Source: Enoplolaimus lenunculus
Taxonomy: Eukaryota; Nematoda; Enoplea; Enoplida; Thoracostomopsidae
Reading direction: 5' to 3'
Assembly (NCBI GenBank): GCA_030248215.1
Contig: JASANG010002673.1
Coordinates: forward strand, 124,001 to 188,000
Length of the DNA stretch: 64,000 nucleotides
Positions within the stretch are counted from its first letter, which is position 1. Each line of letters starts with the position of its first letter. Position numbers and translations under genes: made by a program. The notes under the pieces were generated by a model. The model saw only the letters and a program-made list of their open reading frames with translations. It had not been told where the DNA came from and searched no databases. Positions 13,001 through 25,000 of the stretch are shown here, one piece after another.

Positions 13001-16000
13001 CACACATAAGTACTTAGAACAAACATGCAAATAACAATAATTTAAAGTGCAAAAAATATGAATCAATATTTAACTTAGGCTTCCAGCGTCGATTTTTCAA
13101 AAAGCCATACTGATATACTGATATTATTTTCAACACTTTATGAAAATATCAATAAGTGATTATACGCACACGAAATGGTGTAGTGTTAGTGTTGCGCTAT
13201 ACCCGACGTCCGGCGCAGTCCATCACGAATCCGGCGACGTCCGTCATCCTTACGGAACCGTCCGGCACCGTTCGTACCATACGTTATAGTGTTATAGTAC
13301 GTGATTTAATTGCGTACGATGTGACGGACGGGTGACGCACGGTGACGGACAGCGCCGGACGTCAACAAAAGTATAGCGCAACCCTAATATTGGTTGTTAT
13401 TCCCAATCGCTCACCCTTGGTTGTGCAATATGCAACTCTTCGTAAATGATACCACGAGCAGACGCCGTCATTGCCCTGAGAAAATCAGCCCACTCAATCT
13501 TATGCGAAGCTAAAATAAAAAAACTTTTGTAGCATTCAATAATTATTAACAAATCTGTTTGTAACTGTGCCGCTGTATATAAAAATTTCTTGCGAACTTT
13601 TTGCCTCTTTACTCGAAGTTTATACGCCCACAAATAGGGTGGGAATGATGGAAAATGCAACGCGCGCAACTTGTCCTAGTTTAAGCATGCCATCATCCAC
13701 TCGTGTTTTCATCAACGTAATTAAACCGTTTGTTTTTTAACCAGAAACGACATATTATTAATTACTGCACAAATTACCATTGCTGTCACATTCGGCAAAC
13801 AACTGTTTGATCCATCCGTTATCCGTTTCGCCAACGCCACACTCTTTCAGGATTGATTTAAGCTCATCTGCGTTTACTTTTCCATCCCGATCGGTATCAA
13901 AACGGTCAAACGCATCTCGCCATTGCTTTAATTCTTCTTCGATAATATAGAGATTCTGCAGTTATGAAAAAATAACAAAAATGCGTACATAATATTATTC
14001 AAACTTAAAATCATATCTCAAATACATGTTTGGCTAAATTCATAATAGTCAACACCGTAATCTAATGCGCAGCTAAAATATTCTTTGTACCAAAACATTA
14101 TATTATTTTAACTTGCTCTGTATAAATACAGAATCTGTGCAAGCAAACATTAGAACATTATCTGCAGTTAAATTTGAATTATTATTTCAAATAACATAAC
14201 ATTACTAATAAATTATTAGAAAAGGTAATTCGCAAACCCTCCAAAAGCAATACAAACTTTATGCCACATCACTTACGTGGGTCCTCGTTGCAACGTGAGC
14301 GGCGGCGCGGTCTGGAACTCGAGTGCGTTCAAATGGCGAAGACGGTCGGCGGTACGACCAATAAGAACCTAAATGAAAACAAAAAATATTAACATTAACC
14401 AGTACATACGAAGATATTGCAATATTTTTTATGAATATTACGTTAAAATTATTATAAATAAAAAAACTTCAGTTTGTCATACTACAAAAATACAAACTTT
14501 GTTATGAATCAACTTGGTGTATGACAATTTCCGAGCCAACAGATGCCGAAACCGCATCATTTCAAAGATACTAATGCAACCTAAGTGTACGTTGCTAATA
14601 TATTACCAATAATAGATTATCTATACTTCAACAAGAGTATGCAACTGGATAAATTCTGTGTTGTAGGAAATGATGTACCTGGTACGCGTTGCATTTTTGG
14701 CCGACCCCCCCTTATTTACAGGTTGTGTACAACCTGTGCGAATCATGGCACTGCATGTATCCGGTATAAAAAAGCTCTGCTTATAGTTTAAATTAGGGTT
14801 AATGCATGTGACTGCGTCCCCCTTTTAAACAAGGAGGGGGTCCACCAAAAACGCAACTTCCGGTAGTACATTCTGTACCTTGCCGAACCCCAAGAGTTGA
14901 CTACTCTTGCATCATGCACTCTTGGTATTACGGTAGCGCTACACGCTAGTACATGATTTGCATACAATACAGCACGATGACGGATGGCGCCGGTAGGCAT
15001 TAAATAATTTTAAAAAGTATTGCGCCACCCTAAGAGCCATCACGAGCGTCGAAAAGTGCTATTTGTTGAAACCAACTGCAAATTCTATATATGTGAACAA
15101 TATTCCCTTGCCTCAAAACACACTTAAACTGTTTAAATACAATCAACAAACTTACCTCGAATATAATCCACCGATGCGGGCCCAGATCGTAAGGACCGAC
15201 CGCCAAAATCTCCAGCCGCCGAAGTGCTCGCCGCATAATTTGTCACTCGTATAGGTTCCAATTTTGGCGGAACTGGCTCGCGCCGAGCAGCATACGCGTC
15301 ATCAGCAGACGTTACAAGGACACTACTGCTTGTAGTAGTTGTGGTTGAAGACGACGTCCAACGGTCTTCATTTGCCAGTTTCGACGAAATATGACGTCCA
15401 GGATGTGGGGGTCTGAAAAAATGATTGTGGTAGAATAATGGTGGATATCGAATCAGTGGCGCACCCAGCGTTTTGGAAAGCGGAGTTATATTGAATAAAA
15501 CTTGCCAAGGGTGGTGATTCTTGTGTCACCAACTGAAGAAATTCTTAAAAACGAAACAGGGTTGAACTCAAAACGCCCACTCCCTCGCTACGCCCTTGCC
15601 GCAAACGCTGGTTGCCGGATATTAAACCGGGACCGGACGTCCGGCCGCACCCTGGAAATAAGGTAAAAATACAATAATTAATGACACCATGTAAACAGCT
15701 TCTACGTTTCTCAAGCATTTAAGCTGGTCATACCAACCATAAGACACTGTCAAACTGGCTTCTCCACAGCGGGGGCGGGGCGGGGGGCCCCCAGCACTTT
15801 TCGAAATTTTCATTTCCCCCGGCCAAAATTTTGCCGCCCCCAAGAAAGGCCCCCCGGCGAATATTCGGCCACCCCCCCAGCAATTTTTTTTGCTGGGGGG
15901 CCCCCCAGGACTTTTCTAGGTCAAAAATTTTCAATGTTAAAACGTAAAGACCTGGATTTCTTTTGAGGCGGACATTAGGCAAAATATGATTTCATATTAC

Positions 16001-19000
16001 GCTGAGTACTCATAATTTTTAATAGCGTTACAAATACCCGTAGTAACTAATACAATTCAATAATGAACTGAAAAAGCACAATTATATAAAGACCGTTTCA
16101 GGGCATACAACATTCGAAAGTACCTTGCAGCAGCAAGTTCAATCCGCCTGAGGCTTATGATAATTTGAAGCTGTGACTAATATACAAAATAAATATTAAT
16201 CACAGTTTCAATTATAGATTATCTATATTTTATATCATTGTGCTTCTTTCAACTTCTGGTTAAGTTGCCAGTATATACGTAATATTAGTTAAAATTATTG
16301 TTATTAGCGTTTGCGAGAAATTTTTGTCATGTTGAGCGATGAGAAATCTTACGTTGAGTTGGAAACACGGTCTATAATGAAAAAAATGGTCCAAAAAGTC
16401 GGTTTGCAAAATTTTAAGCCTGCCGCCCAGGACCCCCCAGATCATCTGGGGGCCCCCAGGAAAACTGCCCCCCAGCAAAATCAGCTGCCCCCCGGAAACT
16501 CCTGGGGGGCCCCCAGGAAACGCCCCCCCCCCGGCGGAAATTTTCAAGCTGTGGAGAAGCCAGTCAAATATTTTGTATTATGTATTTTTAATTATGCTCG
16601 TTATGCAAATTTTATATCATTTGCAAAAAACTCGCTTTGCATCCGGTCCGGGTATTCCGGTTATTCGAAGTATTTTTGCCGAAAAACCGGACCGGGCGCG
16701 GTTTCCGCGTTTGTATTTTGATTTGTTACAAGTCTGCCGGCACACTTAGTCGACGCTTACCTATATCCAGGAAAACCATAACCATACGGCTTTGCTGGCG
16801 GAGCTTCATACCCAACGGCGCCCCCACGGCCTTGCTGTAATTGAATCAACTCAGTGCGATCAGGCTGTCGAATTAATCCAACACCGTCCGAATAATACAC
16901 AATCTGAGGTCCGTCAAATACACGGCCAACCTGATCATACAGTTTCGTTCCTTTAAGCGGAATACCATCTCGGCTGTATAGAATCAGGCCTGGCAAGGGT
17001 CGCCCATCAACCCCGCAACCCGAATACGTGATCAGTGTTTCGCCATCAGCGTAATAGACCATTTGCCCAACACCGCGCGGAGCAACAGGGGCACCGTCGC
17101 CGTTAAACGCCAACGTACCAAATACTTGCCGGCCTGACGCGTCGAAAACCGGCTCACCTGGGGGGAGTGCCAGCTGTTCAGTTATTAACTCCCTTGCACC
17201 TGATTTCGACCCAGAAGCAATCAAATGTTCGTTACCTGGTTGGCCAATCAACGGTTGACCAAGCGAAAAATGAACAATCCGACTGTCTTTCCGAGTCAAT
17301 TTTGATGTAATAGCAGGTTCTTCTGTTACCGTGCTGGCGTCTGCAGTTGCAGTCAAAGGTTTTCCGTCAATGTCATAAATTGTCTTACCCATCATCACGT
17401 TGCCTTTAGCGTCATAGACATGCCCCCCGCTTGATAGGGGTAACCCATCGGTCCCCACCCCAACGTACCATCGTAGAGGCTTACCTGGTTCATACAATAA
17501 AAGCTGGGGCCCTGCCACAGGTGCACCATCTTTATAGTACGCGCTATCACCTACTACTGGTCGACCTGTCTCATCACAAATTAGCGACCCCTTCAAATCC
17601 ACAAGACTGGTCTGATCGGGACGGTGCTTCATCATAACGCCTTGGCCTCCGTCCGTTGTTTCAGTGCCAGAATATATATCGGCAGATCCGAGTGTAATCA
17701 TTGGGTAACGATCAGCAAAATAGACTATTTGGGGCACCGAAACGCGACTGCCATCAGCATAAAAAGTCGTTTCACCAATCAGTGGCTTTCCTTGGCCATC
17801 ACACAACACTAGACCTGGTCCGATTGGTCGGCCGAAACGATCAAATCCAGAATAGCCAATCAACGGAGCGCTCTCACAATAGTACGCTAACGATACCGGG
17901 AGCAATTGTCCATTTGCAGAGTATGCCGGCTGACCTACGATAGGTTTCAAATGTTTACTCGCATCAGCACCGCTAACACGCTTCTTACCAGCCCCAGTCG
18001 ATTTTCCGGCGGCACCTCCAGATTCCGCATCACGATACAACATAATTGACCCCCCACCAGTTAGAGTCTGTAACGCCTGGCCGTCACTCAAGTCTTGCGG
18101 CGACACATCAACCAATGGCTCCCCTACGGCAAAAAATACAACTCTACCTCGGCCAGAATTAGTTTCGTTTGGTTTCAGACGGGTCCCATCAGCTGCATAA
18201 CAAGGACCAGCGACGTGAGGTCTCCCGGTCGAATCATACAACTCCGAAGACGGCAGGGCCTTACCGTCAGGGCCATACCCTAGAAACGCAGTTAGCGGTT
18301 GTCCATCCATATAGTGCGCCAGCTGTTCAGGTAATACATCACCGTTTGCTGTGTATGACCGTTTTCCAACAATCGGTTTTCCGTCCTCGTTGTATAAATA
18401 CCGGCCCGGTTTCTTTACGGTGGGCTTAGCCACCGCGTCTTGGTTTCCGCCCTGACTTGTATCTTGATTATTACTCACCAAAGGTTCACACGGAATCATC
18501 GAGGTTTCTGTGAATTCCAAAACAACCTTTGCATCGCTAGCAACTTTGCTGTCTGGCACAGTTTTATCTGACCTACTACCTCCCGCAGTTATCTCTTCTG
18601 CAGTTATCGGTCGTTCACTTGGGCTCGCTTTAGCCCCAAATTCGTCAAGTTGTTGCTGAGATCTTTGGTGTTGTTTGCTTTCAAATTCTGAAACACACTC
18701 CAACGCAGCAGATAATCCCACATCTTCTGCTGGGCTCTGAACCGCACAATCAGAAATCGCTAACGGCCCTGCTCGTATTTGAGGGGAGCCCTCTGCATTT
18801 GCCAAAACTTTCGAAGGCGGTACTATAAGTTGTAGTTGTTGATTTGTGGCAACATAAATCATATAATAAATATTACTTTTCAAAGGACGTTTATCGATAG
18901 TAAACAGCGAATCAAATCGTAACGGAACAGCGGAAACAGATTTCTTTTCGGCAACCGGGGGCAAAGCGGCGAACAGGATACGACCAGGCAAAATGAGCCG

Positions 19001-22000
19001 GCCTTGACCGCCGCTGAACCCAACAAACCCCACCATCGGGGTTGATTTGCGGCTGCTGGTACCCCCGACTGCGCCAAGTGCAACCCAATGCTGAGTCAAC
19101 ATAGCATTACCTATGCCATCCGTAATAGTTGGTGCAATTACTGGCCGGCCATGCGCGTCGACTAAAGGTTCGCCGTGAAACATATGTTGAATGGAGGAAT
19201 GGTCACGTGACTGCAACCAACTAAGCTGCGCTTTAGGAACATCAGAAGCGGTTGCAATATGCGCGGCTTGCGATGGTCTACATAAATCTAAGCATATCAT
19301 AACCGGATGTCCAGGCCTATACGCGACAATTAACGGATCCATTATTCCACTATTATCAGATAACGATGCCGCTCGTTGTATCGTATCACCATTAGACGTG
19401 TACGCCATTCGTGCAACAATTGGCTGCCCGGCCGCCCCGACTAAAGGCTCACCAAGTAGTGGCATCCCAGTTTGAGGTGACCTTCCCAGGTATGTGGTCA
19501 ACGGAGCCCCTGGTATATACTGAACAAGTACATTTTCAACCGGAACAGCCAGCTTCGCTCCTTGATATTGTTGTTCATCGTTCAAAAACGCAGGTTCGGC
19601 CGTCACGGTATGCCCACGCTCATCGTATAGCATAGCAACATTAGACGGAGTGCTGTAATAGCTAGTAAAATCCGGCGAAGAATAATACAGATCCGCTGGT
19701 GCTAACGCTGACCCTTCAAAACCACTCTCAGTCATCTTGGGCGTCTGAACACTGTCCCCTGCTGTAAGAGATCTTTCACTCACCGCCCCAGCGAACATAT
19801 TCGGTTGAATAACAATCGGTTGCCCCTGAGCATAATAAACAACCACAGCTGTTGCTTGGTTTTGGCCAATCTGGGGGACGTCCTTCACCTCGGAAACAAG
19901 CCGTTTTCTTTCATCGTTCTCAGGATTAACATAGTACGAGCTAACCGGTGCACAAACAACCTGTCCGTTTGAATCATACAAGTACGTTTTCATCGTTTGA
20001 AGAGCGTTTGGACTGTGATGAACCAAAGAACCGGTCCCATCTACCCCAGCGTAGGGTATCAAAGGTTCCCCGGGTCGATATGTAACCAGGACCCCGGTTG
20101 ACGGGGCGCGGCGTCGGCCATCCGGACCATAAGTCGCTGAGCCAACTACGGGTCCACCAGATTCCGAATCGAGTAGAATTTGGCCCCTTGACAAGTCTGA
20201 CAAGCGACGTCCAGTAGAGGCGTGCGTTTGGCCCAAAATTGATGCAGGCTGGGCAACTAAAGGTAACCCAGGCCGGTACGCGACAAGCACACTGCCGTCT
20301 GGTGTCACTGCTGTCTGGCTGAAATCCGGGCAACGTCCAGATGAATCTAGCCAGCCAGGGTTCAGTTCAGGCGCTACAATAGGTTGCCGGCGAGAATCGA
20401 ATAGAGTGGCACTTGGTAACGGCTCTCCGTTTGGTCCGTATCCGGTATATAGTTTGAGAGGTTTCCCTGGCGTGTACGCAACCAAAATCCCGGTCCCGAT
20501 CGCGTCCACGTTAGACCCAGGCTCCACTGGTTCGCACATAGGTTCACCGTTACAATCAAAACATGGTGTAGCTATCAGCGGAATGAGTTGTCCTTGCGGC
20601 CCTGCTATACCGCTTTCGTCTTTCATGTACATAGTTATACCTGGCTGAGACAATCGAATAGGAAATCCTGCATCCGGAATTGCCGAATTATTATCTAGTG
20701 CCTCAAACGTACCATCTTTGCTCACATGGGGATATTTCATTGCGACTGACTCGGCGCCAACATCCGTAGTATTTTTACGTTTTTGAGCATGACCGACCAA
20801 ATCGCTAACGCCCACCAGATTCTCTGCAGGGCCATTTGCATACTCCAAACGCCCGGTGGGATTAAATAACTGCATCGGTTGAACAACAACAGCTTTCGTT
20901 GGCTCATAATAAACCAATAGAGGGTATTGCTCTATCTGACACCCTGCGGCATCAAAACATGTCTGCCCGATTATTGGCTTACCTTGTGCGTTGTACAGCA
21001 AAGTACGCTGACCAGCAACAGAGGGAGCACCTTTGCTTGTCTCCCCAACCCCGGTATAAACCACTAAGGGCTCACCTGGGCTATACGTCACGAGCGTTCC
21101 TGTATCCTTTACTAACATCGGATTTCCGTTGGATTTATACGCTGTTTCGGCAATTAGCAAATCTCCATTCGAGTCATATACTGGCTGGCCTCGCAAATCA
21201 GCTGGTATAGCTACGGAGCTACCTTGCGGAATATTCCGGCCAATTTCACGAGACAAATACGTCTGCGCGAGTATTGGTTGACCAGGGCGGTACGAAACGA
21301 TCAAATCCCCTGCTTCTTTTCCTTGCCCCTTTTGATTTCCCCTGTCCCCGGGGGTTACATTCAGTCGCACCCCCTCACTGTTATACGCCTCTGTTCCTGG
21401 GACCGATTTCTTTTTCGACGAACGAACTTTCGAGCCTCGAATCAAAGACCCAGTTGCGTCTATCCCCCCAAAAATTTCCAGCGGTTCCTTATCGTTATAC
21501 ACCACCAAAACGCCTGACGGCAATTCCTCTCCCATAACATCCGGTTCCGACGAGTAGATTTTCGAGCCAATCAACAGGTTTCCGGATTTGTCGAATATCT
21601 CCTCACTACCTGGTGGCGTAGCACTTGGCACGCCATCAGGCTCCAAATATTGCTGGTTCTTTGTCGTATCGAGGGGCACTGTAGTTATACCTTGTGGTTG
21701 TTCCACTCCAACGGCAATTTCACTCGGTCGATGCTTGTGAACTGCCACTAAAGGAGACAACAATGGCTGATCAAGTATTGGTTCTTGCTCGGCGTAATAG
21801 ACCACACGCGACATGCCGGGTTCAATTTGATTTCCAGCCGCGTCGTACAACGGTACCTCACCAATCAACGGCATTCCACTGTCGTCACACAAAATTCTCT
21901 GTGCCTCTGAGGCTACGCTGTCACCGCCCGGAGCATCACTAATCAATGTTCCGTCCACATCATATCCGCCAAACGTTCTCAACACACCACCCGGCGTGTA

Positions 22001-25000
22001 GACCACCAGTAGGGGTCCTTCGATTTTTCTTAAGTCATCCACGGTGGCGTTATCAGCGTTTACAGGTCGATCATATACTGGCTTTCCCATAATAAGTCGT
22101 TTACGATCAGCATACAAATATGTCCCGGCAGCTTGTTTGACTCCAGTTTTCGGATCGTAACTTGCTGTCATTTGGCCAATTACTGGCTTATCCGGTACCC
22201 AATGAAGAATTACCGTTTTTGGAAGGCGTTTCCCGTCCCGATTGTATGTTTTCCGCCCACTCACAGGTTTCCGCTTATGATTATATAATTTTCGAGGCAA
22301 CGGTAAGACAACATTCTTTGTTGCCGGCTTTGCTGCCGCGGTTGGCTGTCTACGACTATTGCGACGATGCTCTAGTGACCCTTCGGTCGGCGATTGAATC
22401 AGTGTACCATCGGTTCCAAATCCAACAAACGGAATGACCGGTTTGCCATCTGTATAAGCCACCAGTGAACTAGCAACTGTCGCTGAGTAAGTAGTGCTGA
22501 CTGCGCTCGGCGGCGACACTCCCTTTCCTTCACTCTGATACGGCAAGAGTGTTCCAGTAGAATCATACAAGGGCATAGCAATGAGCGGCTTCTTATCGTT
22601 GCCGCACACCAGTTCGCCAGTGAACGGCCCGCGACCCTCAGGCACTGGCAGCAGCCTCGTTTCTATGGGTGGTAATCTATTCGAAAGCTGTTGGGTGTTC
22701 TGAGACAGCTCTCTGGTACCACTAGGTGCCATACCAACCTCCGCAGGTCGCTTCTCATGAGCAACACCAGTAACGTATGGCTTAGTTTCATCTTTATGCG
22801 CCGCGGAATGTAACGCACCTGGAATTTGCTCAAACTCAGGCTCAGTTTCGATGTTGCGATAATAGTTCGGATCAACCGGTGCAACCTGCGGATGCCTTAT
22901 ATCGCTCACCAACACACTCGGTGACACCTCCACGTGGTCTTTTTCTCGCTGACGAAGTGAAGTTGCAACTGCAACCGGTAACTCACCAGCTTGCACTAAG
23001 GCGGTTTCCATCCCGGTTTGTGAACGACCAGTATCGCCAGCAACGCCGTCTGCACGGTTTTCACTCGGTACGGTTATTCTGGTCTCATTTTGTTTGCTTG
23101 AATCCAAACCAGACGAAGAAATGACTAATGTCGGATCCCAATGGAACGTCGAGCCAACATTATACGGTTGTTGCGCAGCCATACGGTCATCAAACGGAAT
23201 CGCCGATAACTGAGTACCGTCAACAGCAATTGGTACACCGACTCCTTGACTTATCGCCCCTACAGGCTGTCTTAGATCACTCGGCACTTGCACTGGCTGT
23301 ACCGAACCGTCCAACTCAAACCGCGCAGTAGCATCATAATACGCTGTTGGCGACTGTTGCAAGTCTCCGTCCTGGTCCAGTATTGATGACCCCAAATGTT
23401 GACCATTTACCACTGCTGCAGGAATCTCCGGCTGTCCCGAGATACTATCATCAGTTGGACTTGATAAATACGAATCAGCATAGTGCGATGTTGGCGTTGT
23501 CTTTTGAATATATGTTGGAATGAAATATTCGAAATTAATCATACACCGGCGTACAATATCTTCTCGACCGATCGCGCGCAATGCGTCTGACAAAATTGTA
23601 CCTAAAACGGAAAACGGTATCTGTTACGTCACTTATCAATTTGTCATCAATTATGTCCATCTCAAATTCGTATAGCATCGATCACAAGTTAGCGATAGGT
23701 TTTCAACATTGACGAAATCCTGCTATTGCGTCGTACCTCATAATTTGCACACAAGACGACAAATAAAAAGCAAAAATGTGTTAAATTTCGAACATCGTCA
23801 TTCACTGATTCAATGTGCGCAAGAGCCGTTTAGTTCAAACTTGATACCGTACAAGCAATCGTAGTAGACACTATAAAAACAAAACATTAGTTATAAATAA
23901 CAAAAATAGGCTGTACATATGCGTACCAGTGGCTTTATCCGGATTTTTCTGCGCCCATAGTTTAAGCATTACTTCGCCTTCTTGTCCTTTATATTCTGAA
24001 CGAATTCGGTCGATTTCTGCCTCTAAAATACTAAACACTGATCGAATTACTAGGGTCTGGACCCATAGTGAAACTATTGCTTCTGCAATGAGAGAGCTTT
24101 ACCTATACCCAGGCCAGTCTTTTCTAAGAAATATGCGGAACGATGCCTTGAATCTGGATACCGAGTGATGGCCACAAAAAACTGCTTGAGACACTGGTTC
24201 TCTTATTCACCGCCCTTTGTTTCTGTGAGACATTTTTACTGCAGTTTGTGTTGACAGATACGAAGTCTTAACCGAAATCAGAGTTTGCTTTAGAAAGGCG
24301 AAAGAAAATACCGATTTGTTTAGATAAATTACTGGAAGCAACATCTTAGAAAGTTCAACAAAACAAAATTAAAGTAGATGGAACGCTGGAATTCAGCTGC
24401 GTATGTTACTGATTCCTAAGAAGGCTTCTAAACTTCTGATGAGCATGACAGTAGCTAATACTTGCGTTAGTGACGGACAATTTCTTCCAATTTCTAAGTT
24501 TTGTGGTATGGTGTAAAAGTGTGTAAAGTATTGGTACCGGTATACCGGTAGTTAACAGTATCGGCTCAACACTAGTTTTTATTGTTGTTGTTGTTGTAGC
24601 CTAATTCCTTTAATGCAGGGTTCAGAGCTGGAGCCATTGCGCCACCGTCACGGAATCTGTCCAAAGGGCGCTATCTTGAAGGCTGGTAGGGTCTTTGGAG
24701 CAGTTGAACAGGTGCGACGCATCATGCGGGCCCTTTTAGGTCTGGAATGTTGCTGTCTAGGCGGCGTCGATAGCTGTGTAGCATATAAGAGTAGCCAGAT
24801 CTAAACTGAGATAAGGTGACTCTTGTTTTCCTGGGTACCTTCTTCTCTTGTTCGTTGATGGGGAAGGGGGGTATTCTCCGAGTACCACTGGAATCTTGTG
24901 TATTGCTTTTGCTGTTTGCACTATCTTCGTGTTAAAACGGTATTAGTAACAATATGTAGCAAAACTGATGCTTTCCAGAACAATATTTTTACAATAAGAT

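Noticed and set aside
13186-13387. CpG island or promoter at the EF-hand introns
   Set aside because: The CpG-rich sequence is a palindromic mobile element repeated elsewhere in the window, so it is not evidence for a separate promoter.
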